From Argopecten irradians (taxonomy: Eukaryota; Mollusca; Bivalvia; Pectinida; Pectinidae): DNA of 64,000 nt. Shown here one piece after another: positions 1 to 12,999 of this stretch (position 1 is the first letter of the stretch; each line of letters opens with the position of its first letter). The translations under genes and the position numbers were made by a program. Location: contig NC_091146.1 in the NCBI RefSeq assembly GCF_041381155.1, positions 2,683,224 to 2,747,223 of the forward strand, read 5' to 3'. Below the pieces are notes generated by a model that was not told the DNA's origin, did not search any database, and was given only the letters and a program-made list of their open reading frames with translations.

Positions 1-2330
1 GAACTACATTTGTACTTTATGCTAGGCCTATTAATACAAGTTCTTAAAAAAAACAAGTTACAAAGTGCATTGTCTATATAGAATAATTATCGTTGTATGT
101 AAAACATCACGCCTTTATAAAACATTCTAGTGTCATAATTACACAGATTTATTGTTAATTTATTCTGATTTGTTGGTTTTCTTATTATTATGTTAATTAC
201 ATGTTGAGTAAAATATTGTAACAGGCAACTACATTTGTACATGTAGGCTTATGCTGTATATAATAAATTGACTGACTGCTGTATTGAGATTTGTGATGAA
301 ATCCGTGATATTTGGGGATATTTAATAATTATGATTGTAGTGTAAATGCATGCCTGTTGGTATCTCTAGCTATGCAGGTTGCTTATACATGTATATATAT
401 ATTTGGACATGAATCACATCATGACATGACTGACTAATATTACCATATTGCAGTTACAACGATGCATTAAATGGTTTCTAATAAAATATCAAATATAACA
501 CGCACACACGGGACTGACTTTATTTCATAATAACAATTCCATATGACATCCTTAAGCTTTTGCAATAACTTATTTTATGAAAAAATTATGTCAGATGCTA
601 CATGTATATATCTCTGGTAACTCTAGATAAAAAAAACGCCTTAGCAAAAGTTGCTAAAACCTTTCTTTTATCTTTAGCAAAAAAGAAATGTTTTTAGCAG
701 AACACACCTAGTGCCCAACAAAGTCACTTCTACAATAGCGCATAGGGCAAAATTTGCAATGCTTTAAATTGCTAAAAGTAAACTAAGAAAATAGTAAAAG
801 AACATGATATTTTCATACTCTTCCACATATCCCTCCCTTTATTCCTCAAGGCCATAACCAGGCCATTATTTTTTCAGTGTAACACTTGGAATGACAAATG
901 TTTAGGAACTTAAATTCCATCTTGAATCATATGGATTTGATAGCTCAGGTATTTAGAATGAAAAAAAAAATGAAACTACAAATTTATTATCGTTCTTCAG
1001 CCAAAAAAATGGCTTAGTAAAAAATGCTAAAATGATTATCTTTATTTTAGCAATTAGTGTCTTCTATTAGCAAAATGCCCAAAATTCTATCCATAGAGTG
1101 AGCACAGTATATGATTTTTCCTGAAACTTTTAATATCTAATTTAATTAAAACACTGGTAAGGCTGAGTCATCTGATTTATTGTATATATAACCCAATGTT
1201 AAGAGAAACTTGAACATTTTTTTTATCTTACTATGACTATTTTAGAGGGAAAAAACCAATGCATTTGATGACAAAGTGTTCTTTATTTCTAGAACAGTGT
1301 ACAATATGATTCCGACTTCTAATGAAAGTGTTAACACAGTATGCCATCTCCAGTATATTACATGCAGTTTGACTTTATGTCCGTAGATTCAGCTAAAATA
1401 ACTTGTAGATCATGTGCAGTTGGAATGTAAATGTTTCTCTTTTACATTTCAGGGATTGCAGTGGCAAGAAGATCAAGTAAAGAACTTTTGGAAGATAAAT
1501 AACATAAAGCAGAAAACAGACTTTGTCATTGTTTTCCTATGGATGGGGAGGGGAGGGAGGGGAGGAGGGTTCTAGGCTGTGTAACAGATCCTCTACGAAA
1601 AAAATCGACCCACTAAAGTCGAAGTTCCTAGAAAAAAATAGTTGAAGAAGGTGAACCTCTTTGAATGTGAATCGTTTAAAGCTATCATGAAGTGACAAAA
1701 CAATCTGATTGTCATTTCTTCTTTTAATAGATAAATGTATTTACAACATGTACGTATATCTACATGTACATGTATATAAAACTTAAACAATATGCTATGG
1801 TGAAGAAAACTTGTTAAAATGTGACCTTTTTGTCAGACAATTTGTAATTTCTTATAAGACTTCGCTAGGTTGTCTCCTGATGGTAGCATTACCCGACTGT
1901 ACGTGTTGAAGGAGGTTATAAACATGTGCGGATGCTGCAACCTAGTAGCCTCGTGACCTGATCATTTGGAATGTTTAGGGCCATAAGCTCCTTGCTATGA
2001 ACTGGATGCGGTCTTTTATATCCACGAAGTTCATGGTTTAGAAGTAGTTAAGCCGCCTCTGCTACTTTTGGGTGGTCACACTCATTCCTTATGGTCAGTA
2101 AAGTTGAAAATGTTATGAAAAATAAAAACAATTCAATGGTCACATTTTGATTAATATTCTTCAACTGTAAAAGACTGTTTCCTTTTCCAAAATATCTTGA
2201 TACAAATGACCAAAAATCACCAAACATTCCTCAGCAGTGTGATTGCAACACCTGATATGCTCAGAAATGGGTACAATTCTAGAACTACAGTGATGCAAGT
2301 GAACCATTTACCAGGACATTGCCAGTAAAA
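1..2330. other. AT-rich non-coding DNA
   Basis: I see no gene here. The stretch has no long open frame and is rich in A/T runs and ACATGTA-type motifs common in bivalve intergenic DNA. Two diverged direct repeats, near 630-700 and 1000-1070, share TTAGCAAAA/TGCTAAAA motifs and look like remnants of one small dispersed repeat. Confidence 0.6.
1541..1569 (+). other. G-rich run with G-quadruplex potential
   Basis: Four or more runs of three to four G separated by single A residues (GGGGAGGGGAGGGAGGGG) lie in otherwise AT-rich DNA. The spacing fits the standard intramolecular G-quadruplex pattern. No gene next to it tells whether it has a role. Confidence 0.5.
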
Positions 2331-2855
2331 TTGACATGAAAATGACCAGAAGAAAACTTGACCTGAAATTGACCTGAAATTCAGGTCAATTTCTGGTCAA
2401 GATTTTTTCTGGTCAAATTGACCTGAAAGAGCAGAAAAGTCAATTTCAGGTTAAAAATCTAACCTGAAATTGACCAGAATTTCATATGAATTTAACCAGA
2501 ATTTCACCTGAAAATGACCTCAGAAAATTGAGGTCAATTTCAGGTTAAAAGTCTAACCTGAAATTGACCAGAATTTCACATGAAATTGACCGGAATATAA
2601 TTTGAGGTCAATTTCAGGTTTAAAAAACTAACCTGAAATTGACCAGAATTTCACATGAATTTGACCAGAAATTGACCAGAATTTGACCTCAGCAAATTTT
2701 AATGTGAAATTCAGGTCAATTTCAGGTGAAATTTAGGTTAGTTTTTAACCTGAAATTGACTGTTCTGCTCCTTTCAGGTCAATTTCAGGTCAAAATTTTA
2801 ACCAGAAATTCTGGTCCAATTTCAGGTCAATTTCAGGTTAGGAAAGTGTTGTGGT
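2331..2855. repeat. Irregular repeat of GACCTGAAATT / AATTTCAGGTC units
   Basis: Short units such as ACCTGAAATTGACC and its reverse complement recur dozens of times in both orientations, with variants CCTGAAATTGACCAGAATTT. Because both orientations are interspersed, the stretch holds many near-perfect hairpins, for example TTGACCTGAAATTCAGGTCA near 2370-2395. It runs straight into the 26-bp satellite at about 2855 and is absent from the second copy of the duplicated block. Confidence 0.8.
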
Positions 2856-4425
2856 CTGTCATGTCTAATATATGTTGTGGTCTATCATGTGTACAATGTT
2901 TTTTGTGTCTGTCATGTGTACAAAGTGTTTTGTTGTGTCATGTGTACAATGTGTTGTGGTGTGTCATGTTTAAAATGTGTTGTGATCTGTCATGTTTACA
3001 ATGTGTTGTGTTGTGTCATGTGTACAATGTGTTGTGGTATATCATGTATACATTGTGTTGTGATATGTCATGTGTAAAATGTGTTGTGGTATGTCATATG
3101 TAAAATGTGTTGTGGTATATCATGTGTACAATGTGTTGTGGTCTGTCATGTTTACAATGTGTTATGGTGTGTCATGTGTACAATGTGTTGTGGTGTGTCA
3201 TATGTACAATGTGTTGTGATGTGTCATGTGTACAATGTTTTGTGGTGTGTCATGTGTACAATGTGTTGTGTTGTGTCATGTGTACAATGTGTTGTGTTGT
3301 GTCATGTGTACAATGTGTAGTGGTTTGTCATGTCTAGAATATGTTGTGGTCTTTCATGTGTACAATGTGTTGTTTTGTGTCATGTGTACAATTTTTATGT
3401 GATATGTCATGCATACAATGTGTTGTGGTGTATCATGTGTACAATTTGTTGTGGTGTGTCATGAGTACAATGTGTTGTGGTGTGTCATGTTTAAAATGTG
3501 TTGTGGTGTGTCATGTTTACAATGTTTGTGGTTGTCATATGTACAATGTGTTTGTGGTCTGTCTTGTTTAAAATATGTTTGTGTTCTGTCATGTGTACAA
3601 TGTGTTATGGTGTGTCATATGTACAATGTGTTATGGTCTGTCATGTATACAATCTGTTGTGGTGTGTCATGTGTACAATGTGTTGTGTTGTGTCATGTGT
3701 ACAATTTTTTTGTGGTATGTCATGTATAAAATGTGCTGTGGTGTGTTATGTGTACAATGTGTTGTGGTGTGTCATGTGTACAATATGTTATGTCTGTTAT
3801 GTGTACAATGTGGTTGTGGTTTGTCGTGTTTACGATGTGTTTCGGTATGCCATATGCACGATGTGTTGTGGGCTGACATGTGTACAATTTGTTGTGGTAC
3901 GTCATGTGAACAATGTGTTGTGGTCTGCCATATGTACAGTGTGTTGTGGGTGATGCATGTGTAAAATGTCTTGTGGTGTGTGAATGTCTAGGATGTGTTG
4001 TGGTATATCTTGTGTAGAATGTGTTGTGATCTGTCATGTGTAGAATGTGTTGTGGTTATATCATGTGTACAATGTGATGTGGGTATATAATGTGTACAAT
4101 GTGTTTGTGGTATATCATGTGTACAATGTGTTGTGGTATATAATGTGTACAATGTGTTGTGGTATATCATGTGTACAATGTGTTGTGGTGTGTCATGTGT
4201 AGATAGTGTTGTGGTCTGTCATGTCTAGAATATGTTGTGGTGTGTCATGTGTACAATGCGTTGTGTTGTGTCATGTGTATAATGTGTTGTGGTGTTTCAT
4301 GCGTAAAATGTGTTTTGGTCTGTCATTTACAATGTGTTGTGGTGTGTCATGTGTACAATGTGTTGTGGTGTTTCATGCGTAAAATGTGTTGTTGGCTGTC
4401 ATTTGTACAATGTTTCACTATACAA
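2856..4425 (+). repeat. 26-bp satellite array, copy 1
   Basis: About 60 units of a 26-bp repeat built around TCATGTGTACAATGTGTTGTGG. Because 26 is not a multiple of three, each frame cycles through three translations and yields Cys/Val-rich open frames that are not genes. Unit variants (TTTAAAATG, TCTAGAATATG, CATACAATG) match in order the right-hand end of the larger array at 39455-41395, so this is the duplicated end of that array. Confidence 0.92.
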
Positions 4426-5384
4426 GAAGCCCAGGACAGGCAACTCGCACTTAACGCACACTTCATGCTCCGATCATCTCGGCATTACTGGTATTTCTGA
4501 GGTACGCGATTTGGAAAAACAAACAGTACTTCTATGAACTATAAACGTGCAAACAGTTATTCCACGAGAAGAATGTTCTCAAGTGCAGACTGGTGTGTTT
4601 TATTTTTTTCTATTCTGGAACTGTCGATAATGATTTTTACAAAAAAACTGTACGACGCCATCATTTTTAACTTTGAAAGTGTGCGCATTCCAACGGTAAA
4701 ACTAGAAAAAAATGCCTCCTTTTATGATAAGCCAATGACCCAATAGCATTTGTTAGAGAGAGAAACTACATATGCTGCCTACGTCAAGCACGTCACTGCA
4801 TGATTCTACCCTACGCTAACAATCTGATGAAAATACAAATCCTTATAACCACTCCGTTCAATAGAGGATCTGACAACATCCCATACAAGGTCATGTTCGG
4901 ATGTCCTTTTTACCACGTGCACTTCAGATTAAATTAATTTTCTACACATTCAAATGTCAATTGATAACTCAATTTCGTCCCAGTATACATATACTTTTAG
5001 TTTTTTTTTGTGCTCTTTGGCGAGATGACAATACGAACGAAAATACTTCTGACAGCTTTTTTCAAACCTTTTCGTCCCCAGCCAAGATTCTGGCTGCAGC
5101 AATTTGATTGGCCATTTCCAAAGGTCACAAGAACGTGAATGGGATATTGTCATATCCTCTTATCAGACGTAGGGATAATAAGGATATGTATTTTAATCAG
5201 ATAGCTACGCTAATAACTTCAAACGTCCAAATATGCTGATTACATATCAAGTGTAATTAAGTGTTGAACTTTCTATAAAAGACAATTACAAATGTTTATT
5301 GTGGTTTTGTTAAAGGTACGCGGAGGTAGGAGAGGAAAGTCGCTGATTACTCGATCTCTAACAGTTCCGCATCGTTTTCTAACA
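4426..5384. other. Single-copy spacer of the duplicated block, copy 1
   Basis: No gene recognised. Matches 41396-42355 with only a few single-base differences. It links the 26-bp satellite to the LINE remnant. Short open frames here lack any recognisable domain. Confidence 0.6.
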
Positions 5385-5860
5385 TTACTGATTCCGAAAA
5401 CATTTTTAACTCGTTTTTCAAAAGTGTGTTCCGTGCTGACGACAATTGTTATAATTCCTAAATATATGCTGTACATTAAATTTTATTGTCCTTTCAGCTT
5501 TCTGAAATGTACAGATGTTCAAAAAGCACTGAAACAGATAGGTGTTAAAAGGTTTTGTGGCTATGGCAATATTCATAACTGGTATTATTTTTAAAGAGTG
5601 TGCTAAAGAGTTATGTAAACGATTTTAAAAGGGCTAATGTAATTCCCATTTTTAAATCAGGTAAACGTAAATACGTTCCTTATTACAGACCTGTGTCGTT
5701 AGTTCCAATTTTATAAAATGTTGTTCATTTCTCAAATTTTATAAATCCTCTCCTCTGTGAGGAGCAGTATTGTTTTATGTCATAAAGATCAACTGTATGG
5801 TTCACTGACCTGATATCTGAAACATTTGATTATATACTTGAAATGCATGCTGTATACATC
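5385..5860 (+). pseudogene. LINE reverse transcriptase remnant, copy 1
   Basis: Broken non-LTR retrotransposon piece readable in more than one frame. Upstream comes NSFFKSVFRADDNC, a typical stretch just before the RT domain of CR1/Jockey-like LINEs. Then follows ALKQIGVKRFCGYGNI, and then the RT segment RANVIPIFKSGK with YYRPVSLVPIL at about 5625-5717, followed by EEQYCFM and RSTV further on. These match the order of RT motifs 0 to 2 in that class. Stops and frame changes interrupt it, and the catalytic DD segment is not present: the 42-bp minisatellite begins about 70 bp further on. The clade is inferred from motif style only. Confidence 0.7.
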
Positions 5861-5924
5861 TGACAAAGCGAGTCACATTATTAAACAAGCTAAAACCTTA
5901 TGGTGTAGAAGGCAATATTTAAGC

Positions 5925-6778
5925 ATTGGTTGTCATACTTTTGACAATCATTGGTGTGTGTAACATACATTGGTTGTCATACTTTTGACAATCATTGGTG
6001 TGTAACATACATTGGTTGTCATACTTTTGACAATCATTGGTGTGTAACATACATTGGTTGTCATACTTTTGACATGCATTGGTGTGTAACATACATTGGT
6101 TGTCATACTTTTGACATGCATTGGTGTGTAACATACATTGGTTGTCATACTTTTGACATGCATGGTGGTGTGTAACATACATTGGTTGTCATACTTTTGA
6201 CATGCATTGGTGTGTAACATACATTGGTTGTCATACTTTTGACAATCATTGGTGTGTAACATACATTGGTTGTCATACTTTTGACATACATTGGTGTGTA
6301 ACATACATTGGTTGTCATACTTTTGACATGCATTGGTGTGTAACATACATTGGTTGTCATACTTTTGACAATCATTGGTGTGTAACATACATTGGTTGTC
6401 ATACTTTTGACAATCATTGGTGTGTAACATACACTGGTTGTCATACTTTTGACATGCATTGGTGTGTAACATACATTGGTTGTCATACTTTTGACATGCA
6501 TTGGTGTGTAACATACATTGGTTGTCATACTTTTGACATGTATTGGTGTGTAACATACATTGGTTGTCATACTTTTGACATGCATTGGTGTGTAACATAC
6601 ATTGGTTGTCATACTTTTGACATGCATTGGTGTGTAACATACATTGGTTGTCATACTTTTGACATGCATTGGTGTGTAACATACTTTGGTTGTCATACTT
6701 TTGACATACATTGGTCTGTAACATACTTTGGTTGTCATACTTTTGACATACATTGGTGTGTAACATACATTGGTTGTT
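5925..6778 (+). repeat. 42-bp minisatellite, copy 1 (about 20 units)
   Basis: Unit begins ATTGGTTGTCATACTTTTGA and ends GGTGTGTAACATAC, 42 bp. Units differ mainly at one position block (ATGCATT versus AATCATT versus ATACATT). As 42 is divisible by three, the array stays open on both strands, coding a hypothetical 14-residue repeat (CHTFDMHWCVTYIG). That is a by-product of the period, not evidence for a gene. Confidence 0.95.
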
Positions 6779-7311
6779 CTAGCATAGTCAACAGTTTCCA
6801 TTATAGCGTTTTATTTTCAAACGTGTTATTATTATCTTTAAAAAAAATGTTTTTTTCCCATGAATTCATTTGCATTAGATAAATATATGATTTAATTTTC
6901 CTTGTTACAAGCATTTTCATTGGCTTAAAATTCACTTTATCAGCCCATAAAGGAAAAAATGGCGTCGCCGTTTGTAACATGGCTTCTGGTTGGCTGTGAT
7001 GATGGCGTAATAATTACGCGGTTTATTTAAATTACACTCAGATTTTTGTGTTATATCTCCATAACATAAACAATTTATTCAAGTTAATCCTTAAATTATA
7101 CAATCATGCTTTCCATTACTGCGGAGAACAGTACCGGAGCAACGCATAAACCGGAATAGGTCAAACAGGAAGTACGAACAAAATTAGCCATCCATGCTAA
7201 CAGGTCATTGATCTTAGTATGTACTTGTGCTAACGTATATGTTAGCGAAACAGAGCTTCGCACTTATAAACAAATTGATATGAAATAGTGTCTATTATAT
7301 GTGTTAAAGGG
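6779..7311. other. Spacer between minisatellites, copy 1
   Basis: No gene recognised. AT-rich and essentially identical to 43749-44281. Confidence 0.55.
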
Positions 7312-7910
7312 TGTCAAGCGGAACAGCTACGAACACCTTAACTTGGGAGCTGATGATTAGCCCATTCCATTGTATTAATTCCCTTGGCATGCTAGTACAA
7401 AACTACTGTATGATCTGGGTATCGATGAATTAAATATATTTCAAACTATTATATTTTCAAAGAAACCCGAGATATGTTTATATTCATGATTCTATAAAAT
7501 CTGATAATTAAACACAATCATATGGTTACAAAATATCATATCAGAAAGTAATTAACCATGCTTGTCTGAAATCAATTTCCAATACATAATCAATGAATAT
7601 ATTTGTTGCGGGATGTCAAACGGAACAGCTGCACTCCGCAACTTGGAGCTGGTGATTGGCAATTCCATTGTGTTAGCTCTCCTTGGCATGTTAGTACAAA
7701 ACCATGTTCTGGGTATTGATGAATTAAATATGTTTCAAACTGTCATATTTGCAAAGAAACCCGAGATATATTTATATTCATGTTATTCTATAAAATATGA
7801 TAATTAAAACACAATCATATGATTACAAAATATCATATCAGAAAATAATTAACCAAGATTGTCTGAAATCAATTTCCACATACAAAATCAATGAATAATT
7901 TCGTTGGAAA
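7312..7910 (+). repeat. 302-bp tandem pair, copy 1
   Basis: Two direct copies of a roughly 302-bp unit, the first from 7312 and the second from 7614. Shared landmarks are TGTCAARCGGAACAGCT, CTTGGCATGYTAGTACAAAA and AAACCCGAGATAT. The two copies differ by scattered substitutions and small indels, so the tandem event is older than the large duplication, whose two copies share the same differences. Confidence 0.85.
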
Positions 7911-7980
7911 CCATTACCCATTAATTGATAATAGGGATGATACAATAGGAGGAATATAAACAATGTATTTAATGTACTCA

Positions 7981-10320
7981 TGTTACTGTTGTGTTGTTCC
8001 ATTCGATACCTACGAGATGAGATGTCAAGTGTTACTGTTGTGTTGTTCCATTCGATACCTACGAAATGAGATGCAATGTGTTACTGTTAACAGTTGTGTT
8101 GTTCCATTCGATATCCTACGAGATGAGATATCGATGTTACTGTTGTGTTGTTCCACTCGATACTCCTACGAGATGAGATATCGATGTTACTGTTTGTGTT
8201 GTTCGACTCGATACCTACGAGATGAGATGTGAGTGTTACTGTTGTGTTGTTCGACTCGATACCTACGAGATGAGATGTCAATGTTACTGTTGTGTTGTTC
8301 CACTCGATACCTACGAGATGATATGTCAATGTTACTGTTGATGTTGTGTTGTTCCACTCGAATACCTACGAGATGAGATGTCAATGTTACTGTTGTGTTA
8401 CTCGTTCCACTCGATGACCTACGAGATGAGATGATATGTCAATGTTACTACTGTATTGTGTTGTTTCCACTCGATACCCTACGAGATGAGATGTCATTGT
8501 TACTGTTGTGTTGTTCCACTCGATACCTACGAGATGAGATGTCAATTTACTGTTGTGTTGTTTCCACTCGATGATACCTAACGAGATTAGATAGTACAAT
8601 GTTACTGTTGTTTTGTTCCACTCGATACCTCCGGGATGAGATGTCAATTTACTGTTTGTTGTTCACTCGATACTACGAGATGAGATGTCAATGTTACTGT
8701 TGTGTTTGTTCCACTCGATACCTACGAGATGAGATTTGTCGTGATGTGTACCTGTTTGTGTTGATTCCATTCTCTGTGAGTTGATACCTACGGATAGATG
8801 GGTCAATGGTACGGTGTGTGTTCCACTCGATACCTACGAGATGAGATGTCAATGTTACTCGTTGTGTTGTTCCACTCTCGATACCTACGAGATGAGATGT
8901 CAATGTTACTGTTGTGTGTTGTTCATCACTCGATACCTCCTACGAAATGAGATGTCAATGTTACTGTGTTGTGATGTTCCCTCCACTATGAGATGAGATG
9001 TCAAGTTATATCGATATCTACGAGATGAGATGTCAATGTTACTGTAGTGTTGTTCACATCGATATCTAGCGAAATTAGATGTCAATGTTACTGTTGTGTT
9101 GTTCCACTCGATACCTACGAGGATGAAGCTATGTCAATGTTACTGTTGTGGTTGTTCCACTCGATACCTACGAGATGAGATGTCAATGTTACTGTTGTGT
9201 TAGTTTCCATACGATAACTACGAGATGAGATTGCCATTGTTACTGTTGCTGTGTTACTGTTGTGTTGTAGTTCCATTCACCTGATGTTCAATGTCACTGT
9301 GGATGTCTGTTCACTCGATAACTACGAGATGATATGTCAATGTTACTGTTGTGTTGTTTCACTCGATACAATACGAGATGAGATGCACTAGGTTACTGCT
9401 TGTGTTGTTCTCCACGCGATACCTACGAGATGAGATACACTACGAGATGACTGATGTCTAAATGTTACTGTTGTGTTGTTCCACTCGATGATACCATGTT
9501 TTGTTGTGTTGTTCCACTCGATTACGAGATCAATGTTACTGTTGTATTGTTAATGTACGATAGCGATGAGATGTCAATGTTACTGTTGTTGTTGTTACGA
9601 GATGAGATGTCAATGTTATGTTTGTGTTGTTCCCCTCGATACCTACGAGATGAGATGTCAATGTTACTGTCATGTGTGGTGGTTCCACTCGATACCTACG
9701 AGATGAGATGTCAATGTTGCCACTGAGTTGTGTTGTTCATTCGATACCTACGAGATGAGATGTCAATGTTTACTGTGTGTGTTTGTACCACTCAATTTTA
9801 CTGTTTTTTTTGTTACCTACGATCGATGAGATGTCAATGTTACTGTTGTGTTGTTTCCACTCAATGTTACTGTTGTGTTGTTACAATACCACGAGATGAC
9901 CTACGATGTCTATGACTGTTGTGATGTCAATTGTTACTGAGATGGTCAATGTTGTTGTGATTTCCCCACTCGTCAATGTCTATGATCCACCGATACGAGT
10001 TGAGATGTCAATGTTACTGTTTCCACTGATACCGACGAGATGAGGATGTTCCACTGTTGTGTTGTTCCATCGATACCTACGAGATGAGATGTCATTGTCA
10101 ATGTTATGTCAATGTTACTGTGTGTTGATCCACTCGATACATTGTTTCGAGATGAGATGATGTCAATGTTACCACCTATTGAGATGTCAAGTAATGTTGT
10201 GTCTGTTCACATACCTACAGAGGGATGAGGTAAATGTTACTGTTGTGCTTCAATGATAAAGCTGATGAGATGTCAATCGTACTGTTGTGTGGTTCCATCT
10301 ATACATAGAGGAGAGATGTC
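7981..10320 (+). repeat. 48-bp minisatellite, copy 1, indel-rich
   Basis: Unit core is CTACGAGATGAGATGTCAATG followed by TTACTGTTGTGTTGTTCCA. There are roughly 45 units, but almost every unit carries insertions or deletions, and towards the right end units are rearranged and shortened. The matching array at 44942-45917 has about 20 nearly perfect units. The contrast is what uncorrected long-read sequence would look like. Confidence 0.88.
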
Positions 10321-12169
10321 AAATGTTTACAGTTCCACTTGTCAATTACATGAAGACACAACACGGAATATACCGCAGTCAACGTACCACCCAAAATACA
10401 CACTTCAATGATAAATCAAGACGCTTCACATCGAACAACATACCGCAGGTTTCACAACTTAGCTTCACATCATCTGACCTAGAGTCATCTGACCTAAAGG
10501 GTCAGGATGACCTATTGTCATCATACACCGTTCCGTCGTGCGCCGTGCGTAAACTTTTCAATCAATAACCGAAAGGCCAGGGCACTAGATATTTCAGCCT
10601 TTAGCATGCTTGGGCGGAAGTGATACCAAGTTTGTAAAAAAGATGAACTTGCCCTTCATTCAAAGTCACATGGGCGGTCAAATAGGCTCACTTTTTTAAA
10701 CGACTTCTTCTCAAAACCAGCTGGCCCCAGGGGTACTGATATTGGGCTGTAGCATGCTGAGATGAAACGCTATTAAGTTTGTTCAAATGAATGACCTTGA
10801 TTGCGAAGCACTTCAAGATATAGAATACCAGTGGTCGATTAGACAAACGACCTATTTAAACGATTCATTGTGGGCCTACCAAGTTTGTTTAAATGAATGA
10901 CCTTGACCTTCAATCAAGGTCACATGAGTCAAAAAGGCTAAAATCCTTTAAACGACTTCATTGTGAAACAACCTAATAGGTTCAATAGGCTAAAATCTTT
11001 AAAAGACTATGTTGTATTGTGCTAATAGTCATGATGATCCGTTTAGGTCACATGGGCCTCTTGTTACATGACTCATCGGGGAATTTTCCCTAATCATCCC
11101 TGGTCATATATCACTCTACCGCGAGAGCATCTATAATGATGAATGTTTATGCGCCCTTCAACCCTCACTGGACCAGGGGGAAATTTAACCGAAAAGAGTT
11201 TAATATATCCTTCATTTTGCGTTCAAATATTAATGACCTTGATCCTTCATTCCAAGTAACAGGGGTCCAATTAGGACTAAAAAAATATTTTAAACGATTT
11301 TCTTCGTGCCTAATTAGATTAAGCGGACCTAGAGAATCTAATATTGGAACCTGTGACTATTGCTCTCCTGGGATAAATGGCTACCAAGTTTGTTTAAACA
11401 GAAGGTCCAGTACCTCCATTCAAGCGGTTCACAGATGTCAAAACAATGCTTAAAATCCTTTGATACGACTTCTTGTGAATACTAAGAGGCCCTAGAGAAT
11501 GTGGATATTGGGCCTCTTGGCATGAGGTGCTTCGAACAGGCTACCAAGTTGTTTAAATGACTATCCTTGAACATTTTATTAAGTGTTTTGACAGGGGTCA
11601 AAAAAGGCTAAACTCCTTTGAAAACGACCTTCTTTTTCAAGAAACCAGCAAGGCCCGCGGTCCTTGATATAGGGCCATGTAACATGCTTAAATAACGGGT
11701 TTTCCTGGTCACAGCGGTCCAAAAAGGCAACCAAAAAAATAAACAACTTATTTTCAAAAACCAAACGGGTCCCAGAGCACAGATTTCTTGGGCTGTAAAC
11801 ATGGTTTCGATAATCAGGGTTCCCATTTATTTTCAAGGTGAATAGACCTTGCCCTTCACTTCGCTATGTTCACAGGGGGTCAAATCTCTTCTAAGACTCT
11901 TTAAACGCATTCTTTAAGAAAAACTAAGATTTTCTAGAGAACAGAATTGGCATCTGGAATGCTGGTTATAAGATGGCTACCAGTGTTTTGTTCAAATAAT
12001 CGCCTTGACCTCATTCAAGGTGACAGGGGATCAATTAGACTAAACCCTTTAAACGATTTCTTGTGAATACAAGAGGCCTAGAGACCTGATAATGGGCTCT
12101 GTGACATGCGGGGATGAACGCTTCCTAGTTTGTTTACACGTTGCGTCGAGCACTACGCGGCCGCACTAA
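10321..12169 (+). repeat. Degenerate 145-bp repeat, copy 1
   Basis: Several units with the landmarks AATGACCTTGACCTTCATTC, CCTAGAGA, GATATTGGGCCT and GGCTACCAAGTTTGTTTAAA. It matches 45918-47645 but has many small indels. The left flank (10460-10560) contains TCATCTGACCTAAAGGGTCA and the CGTCGTGCG motif common in molluscan dispersed repeats. Confidence 0.8.
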
Positions 12170-12485
12170 ATGCCCTTTTAATTTAAAGATTCTGCTTGCT
12201 GACTCCATCCACCCACAAGCCGGTCGTTACGGATACCATGTCAAGTCACCCCCCCACGCCGCCAGCTACCCCACCTAATTCCGGGACGCCTCGCGCGCTC
12301 AAAGCTGACGTGCGACGGGGCCCCCCCCGACCCCGCACGCTTCGGGCGGTTGTCTTTTGAAGCTCAGGGATTTAATGAGAGCCGGCCCAGCAGCCATGGG
12401 GGCATATCCCTCTGTCCCTAAGGAATAAGGTAAATCCGGGATAAGTGAACACCTCGTACCGTTTCTTCTTAAGGTGCTGGTTCCC
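12170..12485. other. GC-rich insert unique to copy 1
   Basis: About 300 bp with C runs and CG-rich DNA has no counterpart at the matching place in copy 2 (around 47680). No gene seen. It may be a real insertion or junk sequence close to the assembly gap. Confidence 0.45.
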
Positions 12486-12999
12486 TCCTCCGCATCGTCC
12501 TGGAGACTCAGTGGCTTTGTCAGGAATCAGCTTCTACACGGAACAACTCTCGCATTCGAACAGCCGTCCCTCCCTTGTTGCCTGGCGAACCAGTTCCAAG
12601 GCCGATCACTCTCACGGGCAGCAATCGCGGTCAGGCTGGCAGCTTGACCGACACTGGCCTGAAACCATATGAAACATACAAATGTTAAGAGTACTGCAGC
12701 GGCGACACGCCCACATTTGTCACTATGTCTCAGAGGCCCAGCGTCTGAAGAGCCATATTGGAACACAGGATTTCCATGGTACCATTCGTCACATGATAAT
12801 CACCACCACGATCATAAACCTACCCACCCCCCAGGGACGTCGGCAAGTACAATAATTTCCTCCACTCCCCCTCTTCCATAATTGTTTGGGCCGAGATCTA
12901 TGATTGACCAATCCATATCTGGAACTTGTCCGTGATCACGCAAGTGTTTGATCAGATTTGTCAACGGTTTTTATGGGACCAACATTTGACCCGGGTACG
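12486..12999 (-). mobile_element. Gypsy 3' fragment (fossil), copy 1
   Basis: Direct copy of the end of the gypsy element at about 47690-48183, including the stretch corresponding to its PHD finger. Broken by many small changes and stops at the assembly gap. Confidence 0.8.

Larger units (their letters stand above)
2856..12990 (+). repeat. Large direct duplication, copy 1
   Basis: This block repeats 39455-48183 in the same order and orientation: 26-bp satellite end, LINE remnant, 42-bp array, 302-bp pair, 48-bp array, 145-bp array and gypsy 3' part. Unique portions (4430-5920, 6780-7960) are almost identical to the other copy, with a handful of substitutions and single-base indels. From about 8000 rightwards copy 1 is full of small indels and is longer than its partner. 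It ends at a run of Ns. It could be a true segmental duplication, or an unpolished or alternative-haplotype assembly duplicate; I favour the latter. Confidence 0.85.

Noticed and set aside
1453-1502. Short exon-like stretch after TTTTACATTTCAG ending in TAA
   Set aside because: Only 16 codons, no recognisable protein and no partner exon. The acceptor-like motif alone is not enough.
2856-4425. Many overlapping Cys/Val-rich open frames on both strands
   Set aside because: They are translations of a 26-bp satellite in rotating frames, with no start context, no domain and no codon pattern.
10460-11060. Independent gene suggested by open frames near 10287-11453
   Set aside because: These lie in the indel-rich 145-bp repeat family and have no domain.
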